Below, in pieces: positions 8,926 through 16,791 of a stretch of 64,000 bases of DNA; position 1 is the first letter of the stretch; every line of letters begins with the position of its first letter. The DNA is taken from NCBI RefSeq assembly GCF_039724765.1, contig NZ_CP155729.1:1807501-1871500 (forward strand), written 5' to 3'. Source of the DNA: Sagittula stellata E-37 (lineage in GTDB: Bacteria; Pseudomonadota; Alphaproteobacteria; Rhodobacterales; Rhodobacteraceae). The position numbers were made by a program, and so were the translations under genes. Below the pieces are notes generated by a model, which was not told the origin of the DNA, ran no database searches, and worked only from the letters and a program-made list of their open reading frames with translations.

Positions 8926-11514
8926 TCAGGACGGAAGCGGGCTTGTCAGCAGTACGACGCCGTCACCCATGGTTGTCAGGTCCGAAAGAGGGCGGGCGTG
9001 GACCTTGTAACGCAGCCCGTCTCGCCCTTCGACATCGAACACGGCGGGCTTTTCATGAAGTGCCGATTGCAGCAACGCTTTGTTGAACGCCTGCCGGTCC
9101 GCCTGCGGCAAATGGTGGGTCAGCTCGTCGATTTGCCGCCCTAGGTGCTTCGCTCCCAGCGAAAGGAGTTGCCCGAAGGTTTCATTGAACTGCGTCAGAC
9201 GCAACTGGCGGGTCACGAAAGCCACGCCGAGATCGAGCTGAGTCAGGACGTCGGCGACCTCTCCGAAGAGGAAATCCGCAAAGTCGTCCGGAGCGCCGGA
9301 TCCGGACCGCACGGAGTGCAGCTCGCGGGTCAGGTTGCCGATCTCCTGTTGGGAATCCGCGAGTTCGTCCTCTGCCTGCCTCAGACGGGCCTCCATCACC
9401 TGCCGTTCGGCGTAGATATCCTGCAGGTCCTGGAACGTCGCTGCAAGCTTGTCGTGCAAAGAGGCGATCTCGGCCTTCAGGAGTGCTTGATCCGTGGCGT
9501 CGGGACCGTTGGTCTGCGTGGCGTCGTCTGTGCCGGTGCCTTGGTCTGCCGCTGCCGTATCGGCGCGCTCGTTGAGCGTCACGATGTATGTTGTCTGGTC
9601 GTCGGAAGAGCTGGTGATTTGGCACAGGCCCTCGACCTGCCGGGGCGGTACATCCTCGCCGATCTCCATGGGCGGCATCTTGGCCTTGCCCGCCGCTGCC
9701 GCCTTGCGCATCAGGAGCGCCACGTTGACCGACAACGCCTCGGGCATAAGGTCGAGCAGGTTCGAGGAAAACGTGCGGGCGCGCGGCATTTTGACGAAGC
9801 GGTCATAGTTGCCGAAGGTTCGCTGTATCTCGCCATCCTCGTTCAGGACAAAGACCGCCGCGCCGAGGTGGCGCAGGATGTCCGGCATCTCCGCGATCAC
9901 CTCCGATGCCACACTGTCCTGACGCAGATGGGACAGGCGGCGCCCCTGCTCGGCCTCGTTCCGTTCGGCACGAGGGGGCAACGCCCTTTCGGCTTCGTCT
10001 ATCCGTTCCTCACGCGTGTTTTCGAGAAAGCGGTTCGTCCCGCGCATGGGGCGAAACGCCGAACCATGCGCGGTGCTGATCTCGGGTGCGCCAAGAAACA
10101 GGGCGCCGCCCGGACGAAGCGCGCCCGAGAAGCGGTCCAGCAGAAGTTTCTGCGTCTCTTGGTTGTAGTAGATCAGCGCGTTTCGGCAGACGATCAGGTC
10201 GCATTGTGTGAACGGCTGGTCCTTGATCATGTCATGGCGCGAAAACACCACCTGCCGCTGCAGCAGCGGGTCGAACTCGAAGGTGTTGCCCTTGATGGTC
10301 AGCAGTTCGGGGCGCACGTACCGCGACGGGATCTCCGCCAGTGCCGCGTGGGGGTAGATGCCCCGCTTCGCCTCGTCCAGAGACGAGACCTTGAGGTCGG
10401 TCGCATAGATGCGGAAATCGCGTTCCAGCCCGTGGCGCATCCGGTAGTCGTGGCAGACAAGGGCGAGGCTATAGGCCTCTTCGCCCGTCGAACAGGCCGC
10501 GCACCAGATTTTCACCTGCCGTCCGCTGCCTGCATCGTCGCGGAACAGTCTTGGCAGCAGGACGTCCACCAGTGCTTCCCAAGTGTCGGGGTCTCGGAAG
10601 AAACTCGTGACACCAACGAGGAACTCGTTCTGAAGAATGCCGACCTCTTCCCAGCTGCGCGAGATGTAGGAAATATATTCCGGCAATGTCTCGCACTTGC
10701 ACAGTGCCATGCGACGCAGGATGCGCCGCTGCAGGGCAGGGCGTTTGAACCGCGTGAAGTCAATCTGGGACGTGCCCGTAACAACCTGCAGGAGCCTCTC
10801 GAACGACTCGCGGTAGGGATGCAGCAGGACGCTTGCCTCGTCGACAAAGGTGCGGCGGAGGGCCATCACTTGCGCCAGCGCGTCCAGCATCTTTTCTGGC
10901 CGGCCGATCCGGTCGACCAATCCGCTTAACATCAACGACCGGGGCGTGAATTCCTTCGATCCCGTGTCTTCCTCCAGCATCACAAAACCGTCCCGGCGCT
11001 TGATCTCGCGCAGGCCCAGGCCGCCGTCGTTTCCCAAACCGGACAGCAAGATACCGACGGCGAATTCGCCGAATGTGGCGGCGACGCTGCTCAGAAGTGT
11101 GTCGAGCGCACTGTTCGGACCCGGTGTCATCGTGTCGTTCTGGATCTCGAACCGGAAATCCGGTGGACCGTCGACACTGGAGGTATCCGTCACCACGCGT
11201 ACCGTTGCGCCGGGGGGGCATACGAAGACGCGTCCGGGCACCACCTCTGTGCCCGTCGCAACCTGCTGGACAGTCAGCTTGCAGTTGGCATCCAGCTTTT
11301 CCGTGAGAGCTACGGCATCGATGCCGTCATCGGTCGTCGCGATGATGAAGCTGGGTGTGAAACTGGCGGGTGCGGAGTCGAGAAGGCGGATCAGGGCATC
11401 CGTGTGTTGGCCAGAGGCACCAACGGCAATCAGGAAGAATGGGCCGCCCTTCCTCGGACCGGCGGGGCTGACGACCGGACAGTCTTTGTCCGGGTCTGTG
11501 CGGCCTGCCGTCAT
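8926..11514 (-). CDS. CheB-CheR fusion with PAS-like C-terminus; CheB site degenerate
   Basis: About 862 aa from ATG 11514. A longer frame to 11613 would overlap the upstream receiver and lacks an SD. The N-terminus is a CheB methylesterase-like domain with the Ser motif VGASGQH and the Asp motif GLGNDGG. The His motif (VQH in active enzymes) is replaced by ATTDDG, so the esterase triad looks incomplete. A CheR methyltransferase follows with FTRFKRPALQRRI, the SAM motif CAACSTGEEAY and CRNALIYY. Next come a PAS-like region, a coiled coil (about residues 680-750) and a terminal PAS. It is the last gene of a three-gene minus-strand operon. Confidence 0.88.
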   Translation of the reverse strand: MTAGRTDPDKDCPVVSPAGPRKGGPFFLIAVGASGQHTDALIRLLDSAPASFTPSFIIATTDDGIDAVALTEKLDANCKLTVQQVATGTEVVPGRVFVCPPGATVRVVTDTSSVDGPPDFRFEIQNDTMTPGPNSALDTLLSSVAATFGEFAVGILLSGLGNDGGLGLREIKRRDGFVMLEEDTGSKEFTPRSLMLSGLVDRIGRPEKMLDALAQVMALRRTFVDEASVLLHPYRESFERLLQVVTGTSQIDFTRFKRPALQRRILRRMALCKCETLPEYISYISRSWEEVGILQNEFLVGVTSFFRDPDTWEALVDVLLPRLFRDDAGSGRQVKIWCAACSTGEEAYSLALVCHDYRMRHGLERDFRIYATDLKVSSLDEAKRGIYPHAALAEIPSRYVRPELLTIKGNTFEFDPLLQRQVVFSRHDMIKDQPFTQCDLIVCRNALIYYNQETQKLLLDRFSGALRPGGALFLGAPEISTAHGSAFRPMRGTNRFLENTREERIDEAERALPPRAERNEAEQGRRLSHLRQDSVASEVIAEMPDILRHLGAAVFVLNEDGEIQRTFGNYDRFVKMPRARTFSSNLLDLMPEALSVNVALLMRKAAAAGKAKMPPMEIGEDVPPRQVEGLCQITSSSDDQTTYIVTLNERADTAAADQGTGTDDATQTNGPDATDQALLKAEIASLHDKLAATFQDLQDIYAERQVMEARLRQAEDELADSQQEIGNLTRELHSVRSGSGAPDDFADFLFGEVADVLTQLDLGVAFVTRQLRLTQFNETFGQLLSLGAKHLGRQIDELTHHLPQADRQAFNKALLQSALHEKPAVFDVEGRDGLRYKVHARPLSDLTTMGDGVVLLTSPLPS

Positions 11515-11576
11515 GTTCCTGTCATCTTCCAGGCGCCTATCCAGTTTGCGTGCCGCATATTGTCCGTGTGACGCCC

Positions 11577-11990
11577 TCAGGGAGACGGACGGGCTGCGAA
11601 GTGGCGTGCCCATCGCATCGCGTTGTCTATTGCGGACCGAAGGGCGCCCGCGTCCATGCCCCGTTTTGGCATATAGCGCAGTGCTCCGCCCCTGAGCGCC
11701 GCAGCGGCAACTTTTTCGTTGCCCTGTCCCGACAATACGATGATTGGCAGCCTCGGCCAGTGCTTGTGGATCTCGTCCACGAGGTCAAGGCCGTCCTCGC
11801 CATCCAGCCGGTGATCGACCATCACGCAATCGACCGTGCCCTTGCGGATCTCTTCGAGCGCGCTCTCGGATCGCTCGGCCTCAAGCACAGTCTCGATGCC
11901 GATGCTCTGCGCCAGATCGGCGATCTGTTCGCGATCCTCGGGGAAGTCATCCACGACCAAGAGGCGCACGGATGCGAATGAATTTGGCAT
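11577..11990 (-). CDS. Single-domain response regulator
   Basis: A 137-aa CheY-like receiver with VVDDFPED, the phosphoacceptor Asp in VMVDHRLDGEDG, VLSGQG and the Lys in YMPKRG. A strong SD (GGAGGAGG) precedes the ATG. It lies between the two CheB-CheR fusion genes on the same strand, 49 bp after one and 62 bp before the other, so it is probably cotranscribed. It lacks an output domain. A role as phosphate shuttle or sink is inferred. Confidence 0.9.
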   Translation of the reverse strand: MPNSFASVRLLVVDDFPEDREQIADLAQSIGIETVLEAERSESALEEIRKGTVDCVMVDHRLDGEDGLDLVDEIHKHWPRLPIIVLSGQGNEKVAAAALRGGALRYMPKRGMDAGALRSAIDNAMRWARHFAARPSP

Positions 11991-12039
11991 TGTTCAAACC
12001 TCCTCCGTCATCATGTCCCGCTCTTTGCCGGCCACCCGG

Positions 12040-15000
12040 TCAGGGTGCATGATCCGCGTTCAGTGAAATCGTGACTACCATGTCGGCCGGGTCCGGATAA
12101 CTGACCGATAGAACCCCGCCGTGTAACGCGGCGACACGCTTGCAGAACTCCAGCCCGTAGTCTGAGGCAGAGCTGTCGCTGGCAGAACCGGTGGCCAGTC
12201 CTGGCGCGCCGACACTTTCCGGCGTGACATCGGGGGCAGGACAAAGCATCTGGATCACCACGGCACCTTCGTTGGCGGTATCCTCAATTTGTGACAGCCT
12301 GATCGTCGACGGCTTGGCGGTCTTGCGGACTTCCAACGCGATGCGAAGCAGCGTCTCGAACATCTCGGTGAGCAGGGCGCGGCTGCCTTTGATGGCGGGT
12401 AGGTCCCCGATCTCGAATTTCAGCTCCGTGCCCATGATCTCTGTCCTTAGCGCGCCCGCTGCGGCATGTGCCAGTGCAGTAAGATCCTGACTTTCGATGG
12501 TCAGGTCCCCGGGCTCCACGTCCCAGAAGTCGAGCGTCGACTGCATGCGGCGTTGCATGAGGCCGGACAGGCGGTTCAGGCGCTGGAACGCCACGTCCTG
12601 CTTCGTTTCGTCCAGTGTGTCCGTGACCTGCCGCAGCGCGCCCAGAAGGGCGTTCCATTCCAGCGTCGCCACACGGACGAAGCGACGGGCGGCCTCGTCC
12701 TGCCGCTTGACGCTTTCCTCCCGCGCGCGGAGCTGCGAGATGTCCGCGATCACACCCACCACCCTTGCCGGGCGCGCACGATCCGACCACTCCATGCCAC
12801 GGCCCCTGACCTGAACGTCGGCATAGGACCCGTCCCTTCGGCGGCAGCGCAAGTCGATGTTCAGCGGCGTTTCGCGGTTGCGCGACATGAGGTGCGTTTC
12901 CAGCGCGGCGCGGGCTGCGGCAAGATCGTCCGGGTGCACCAGGTCGAGCCAGGCGTCCAGTCGGTCGGGCACTTCCGTCTCGCCATAGCCCAGCATCGCA
13001 CGGAACCGCGGACTGAGGTAGCTGGGGCCGGGCGCGCTCTGCCAGTCGAAGACACCTTCTACCTCGCTTTCCAGCATGGTCTCGATGCGCTCGCGCTGGT
13101 CGGTGACCTCAAGTTCAAGAAGCTTCAGGCTGGTGACGTCCTGCATCGAACAGACGACACCGCGCGGCGTTTCGTCGGGGCCATAGAACGGACGCGTCCG
13201 CACGCGGACCCATCCTCCGTCTTTGCGGCGCAGTTCGCGTCCGCTTTCCTCCTTGGTTTCGAGGGCGATACGTGCGTCGTCGGCCAGCAATGTCATGGAG
13301 TCCGGTGTCAGCGTGGTCGTGACATTGTCCAGCGGCCGGTCGACGTCCCGCGGGCCGAGATCCATGAACGGTGCTAGGCCGGCACTGTACCGGCGGACCC
13401 GCAGGCTGTTCGACAACACCACGATCCCCACATCCGCAGTGGCAAGAAGGTTCTCGATGTCCGCCGTCGCTGCCTCCAGATCGGAAATCCGTTCGGCATG
13501 TTCGGCGTTGACCGTGTGCAGTTCCTCGTTGATGGACTGCGTTTCCTCGTTGTTCGCCTGCAGTTCCTCGTTGGCGGCGGTCAGTTCTTCGTTGGTGGTC
13601 TGCAGTTCTTCGTTCGAGGCACCAAGATCCTCCGCCGTCGCGCTCAGCATGTCCTGAAGGGAGCGCACTTCGCTTTCGAGATGGGCGACATAGGCGTCGC
13701 GCGGCATCCCGCTGCTGTCGACACCGGCCAAGGGGTGTTTCGGCAGTTCTTCGGTCCGGATGTTGAACTGGACGGCATAGGCGACCGTGTGGGCCTGCCA
13801 AGTGATCTTGCGTGCCACGAGATTCACGGTCTGCGACTGCTGGTCGGACAACGTCATGCGCAGGTCACGCCGCTCCGAGACGCCCTCTGCCTCCGCGCGT
13901 CGGATCGCCAGCATGACCGGGCTGCGCAGCCGTTCGTCGATCAGGTCAAGCAGGTGGGCAGAGAAGCCGCCCGTCGGGAAATGCAAAACCGGAGAGACGT
14001 CGCCGAAGGTCTTTATCATCCGGGCGTTCTCGTCCACGACGCAGATTACCGCGCCGTTGCTCTCCAGCATGCCGGTCAGCAACCGCTGCAAGTCGTCCTC
14101 CGGCGTCTGGTCGCGGTAACTCAGCCGCCTCACGCGCGGCATCGGCACCGAGGTCGTCAGCGCGTAGTTCGCCTGTTCCTTGCCGCGCCGGTTCTCGGCC
14201 ACGCGTCGGTTGCGGAAGATGCGCAGCTTGCCGATCAGCGGCTGGAACATCGCCCCATGCTGACCCGGAGACTCGGCCGCGCCCAGCATGAGGATGGCGT
14301 CCTTGCGGAGCGAGAAGGAGAAATGCGTTATGACTTTCGCCTGTACATCCGGGCTCAGGTAAATCAGCAGGTTGCGGCAGATGATGAGGTCCGTCTGCGT
14401 GTAGGGGGGATCTTCCGCCACGTTGTGAACAGCGAACACCACGCGGTTTCGGATCGCTGGCACGATACGGAATACGCCTGACCGGAACTCGACGTATCCC
14501 TTCTGCAAGAGGTCGTCGGGTATTTCCTCGCTGGTCTCTTCTGGATAGACACCTTGTTTTGCCACGGCGATGGCCGCTTCGTTGACGTCTGTGGCGTAGA
14601 CGCGGAAGTCGCGCGAGATGCCGTTGGCCGCACGGTAGTCTTCCAGCATCATCGCTGCGGAATAGGCTTCTTCCCCGGTCGAACAGCCGACGGACCAGAT
14701 CCGCAGCGGCTGATCGGTGTTGCCGCTGGCGAACATATCTTCGAGGATCTTTTCCTGGAACGCTTGCCACACCGGGAGGTCGCGGAAGAAGTTGGTGACC
14801 CCGACCAGGAATTCCCGGGAAAGCACATTCACCTCCGCGGTGTCGTCCCTGAGTTCGGCCAGATAGGCTTCGGGGCTGTCGTGGCCCTTCAACGCCAGCC
14901 GCCGGGCGATGCGGCGCTTCAGGGTCGGTTCCTTGTAGCGGGTAAAGTCGATCTCCGATTGCTCGCTCACCAGCGCGACGATCTTCTTGTAGGTCGCTGT

Positions 15001-15729
15001 GTCCTTCGAGAACATCTCGCCGACGTCGATGATCCCCTTGTCGCGCATCTCGATGTAGCGCGTTATTTCCTCGATCATGTCGTCGGGCGACAGAACCATG
15101 TCTACCATCCCGGTGGCGATGGCGGTGCGGGGCATGCCGTCGAAGCCGGCGGTCTTCGGCTCCTGCACGAGCACGAAGCCGTCGTTGCTCTTGACTGCCC
15201 TGATGCCGCGGCTGCCGTCAGAACCTGTGCCCGACAGCACGATGGAGATACCGCGTCCGCCCACCGCCTCGGCCAGCGAGATGAAGAAGATGTCGATGGG
15301 CAGATTGAGTGCCGGACGGGGAGACGGCTCCACGAGCGAAAAGCGCAGCCCCTTGTTGCCCTGCATCTCCTCGACGCCGTCTTCCAGCCGGGGGCTGCTG
15401 TCGCCCCGCGTGCCCTGGATGACGATGTTCGACCTTGGTGGGATCAGGTAGATGCAGCCGCGTTCGACGGGCATGTTGTCAGTGACCTCGCACAATGGCA
15501 GGGTCGTCGAACGACCGAGGATCTCGGCCATCAGCGATTTGTAGTCCGGCGAGATGTGCTGGACGATGACGAAGCTGTGCGGAAAGTTCTCGGGGACTTG
15601 CGAAATTACTTGCTTGATGGCGTCGAGGCCACCGGCAGACGCACCTATTCCGATCAGGTAGAATGAATCGTCCACCTGTCCGAGATTGCGTGCCGGATTC
15701 TGGCCATCCTCGGTCTTTGCGTCGGTCAT
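12040..15729 (-). CDS. CheB-CheR-PAS-PAS fusion with degenerate kinase C-terminus
   Basis: About 1229 aa. ATG 15729 has GGAG seven bases upstream. The CheB domain has an intact triad: Ser in GIGASAGG, His in VIVQHISPDY, Asp in SGTGSDGS. CheR follows with FTRYKEPTLKRR, VGCSTGEEAY and CRNLLIYL. A long coiled coil of NEEL repeats (about 700-760) leads into two PAS domains. The C-terminal 220 residues resemble a histidine kinase, but the H-box His is missing (VATLEWNALLG) and no glycine boxes are visible. CheB-CheR-PAS-kinase fusions are known from non-chemotaxis signalling. No chemoreceptor is nearby. First gene of the three-gene operon. Confidence 0.9.
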   Translation of the reverse strand: MTDAKTEDGQNPARNLGQVDDSFYLIGIGASAGGLDAIKQVISQVPENFPHSFVIVQHISPDYKSLMAEILGRSTTLPLCEVTDNMPVERGCIYLIPPRSNIVIQGTRGDSSPRLEDGVEEMQGNKGLRFSLVEPSPRPALNLPIDIFFISLAEAVGGRGISIVLSGTGSDGSRGIRAVKSNDGFVLVQEPKTAGFDGMPRTAIATGMVDMVLSPDDMIEEITRYIEMRDKGIIDVGEMFSKDTATYKKIVALVSEQSEIDFTRYKEPTLKRRIARRLALKGHDSPEAYLAELRDDTAEVNVLSREFLVGVTNFFRDLPVWQAFQEKILEDMFASGNTDQPLRIWSVGCSTGEEAYSAAMMLEDYRAANGISRDFRVYATDVNEAAIAVAKQGVYPEETSEEIPDDLLQKGYVEFRSGVFRIVPAIRNRVVFAVHNVAEDPPYTQTDLIICRNLLIYLSPDVQAKVITHFSFSLRKDAILMLGAAESPGQHGAMFQPLIGKLRIFRNRRVAENRRGKEQANYALTTSVPMPRVRRLSYRDQTPEDDLQRLLTGMLESNGAVICVVDENARMIKTFGDVSPVLHFPTGGFSAHLLDLIDERLRSPVMLAIRRAEAEGVSERRDLRMTLSDQQSQTVNLVARKITWQAHTVAYAVQFNIRTEELPKHPLAGVDSSGMPRDAYVAHLESEVRSLQDMLSATAEDLGASNEELQTTNEELTAANEELQANNEETQSINEELHTVNAEHAERISDLEAATADIENLLATADVGIVVLSNSLRVRRYSAGLAPFMDLGPRDVDRPLDNVTTTLTPDSMTLLADDARIALETKEESGRELRRKDGGWVRVRTRPFYGPDETPRGVVCSMQDVTSLKLLELEVTDQRERIETMLESEVEGVFDWQSAPGPSYLSPRFRAMLGYGETEVPDRLDAWLDLVHPDDLAAARAALETHLMSRNRETPLNIDLRCRRRDGSYADVQVRGRGMEWSDRARPARVVGVIADISQLRAREESVKRQDEAARRFVRVATLEWNALLGALRQVTDTLDETKQDVAFQRLNRLSGLMQRRMQSTLDFWDVEPGDLTIESQDLTALAHAAAGALRTEIMGTELKFEIGDLPAIKGSRALLTEMFETLLRIALEVRKTAKPSTIRLSQIEDTANEGAVVIQMLCPAPDVTPESVGAPGLATGSASDSSASDYGLEFCKRVAALHGGVLSVSYPDPADMVVTISLNADHAP

Positions 15730-15816
15730 CACGGCTCCACGATCCCACGGCAAGCCCGGTCAGCATATCTGCGCCCGAGCGCTTTGCATACCGCCCAAGG
15801 TAAGGTCGTGTCGTTC

Positions 15817-16791
15817 TTAATTGCGTATGCCGTGTGCAGCATGGGCAAGCGATGCGCGTGGCGCATGACGGTTGGCCCAGAGCGTGTCAACGGTGTCGTC
15901 TTTCCCAAGTGTTCGGAGCGCCAAAGCTGCGGTTCCCAGAACCATCTGCCGCGCGAAGTCCGGCCCCTCGTCCCGCTCCCAGAGGTCCAGAAGCGCGCTT
16001 GAGGGCAGGTGCAGGTCTGCGAGACGGCGGCTGTCATGGACGAGGGCAGGCAGGTTTTCCTCCCAGCGGCTGCCGTAGCGCAGCCCGAAGCCTTCGATGA
16101 TTTTACCGGGGTGGCGTTCGAACTCACCGCCGCCGCCCTTGATGACGGTCATTTGCCGCCAGCCCATCAGTGCGGCGGCATCCTGCTGCAACAGGCGATA
16201 TGGCGGATGGAAGACGCCCTGGACGCTGGCACCGGCCCGGCCAGGGTTGAGCATCCGGCAGACCGTGTTCACGCAGGACCGCAACCCGAACACCTTGCGC
16301 AGGTCGAGCAAGGCGAAGAGCGCGGGGTGGAGGTCTTCCAGCGGCAGGTAAACGATGCCGTCCCTGTCCAGCGCAGCCGCGGCGTCCCCCGGTTTGCGCA
16401 CCACGGAGATCCCGAGAGTATCCAGTCCATCGCGCACGGCGCTGTCCGAACCGTTCCAGCCATGCAGCATCACCCGGCGGCCAGAGGACGCGATCAGCCT
16501 GGCCGAGAGCAGGAACCATGGCAATCCGCGTGTCCGGCCCGCAGCGTAGGACGGCCAGTCGAGATCGGTGCAGGGCAGGGGCGGCAGCGCTTCCTGCGCG
16601 GCGCGGGCAAAGCCTGCGATTTCCTCCGCCGTCTCGCCCTTCATCCGCATCAGCATCAGGCAGGCGCCCACGGCCTGCGGTTCCGCGCCACGCAACATGA
16701 GCGACATAGCGTCGAACGCCTCTGCCTCGGTCAGCGACCGGGACCGTCCGGGGCCGCGCCCCAATGTCCTGACATGCTCGGACAAGCTCAC
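15817..16791 (-). CDS. TrpD2/YbiB-like glycosyltransferase-family protein in the nas operon
   Basis: About 324 aa, starting at GTG 16791, which overlaps the nasA stop (GTGA). It resembles the anthranilate-phosphoribosyltransferase fold family (GT family 3, YbiB/TrpD2). A TrpD-type N-terminal helical region (LTEAEAFDAMSLMLRGAEPQ) is followed by KGETAEEIAGFARAA and a glycine-rich VIKGGGGE. E. coli YbiB binds nucleic acid and lacks TrpD activity. The function here is unknown. As the last gene of the nitrate operon it is plausibly coexpressed with nasA. The longer frame upstream lies inside nasA and was rejected. Confidence 0.75.
   Translation of the reverse strand: MSLSEHVRTLGRGPGRSRSLTEAEAFDAMSLMLRGAEPQAVGACLMLMRMKGETAEEIAGFARAAQEALPPLPCTDLDWPSYAAGRTRGLPWFLLSARLIASSGRRVMLHGWNGSDSAVRDGLDTLGISVVRKPGDAAAALDRDGIVYLPLEDLHPALFALLDLRKVFGLRSCVNTVCRMLNPGRAGASVQGVFHPPYRLLQQDAAALMGWRQMTVIKGGGGEFERHPGKIIEGFGLRYGSRWEENLPALVHDSRRLADLHLPSSALLDLWERDEGPDFARQMVLGTAALALRTLGKDDTVDTLWANRHAPRASLAHAAHGIRN

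Noticed and set aside
9145..10929. 594-codon plus-strand ORF antisense to the CheB-CheR gene
   Set aside because: Composition is an Arg/Gly/Val-rich shadow of the real gene, with no SD or domain.
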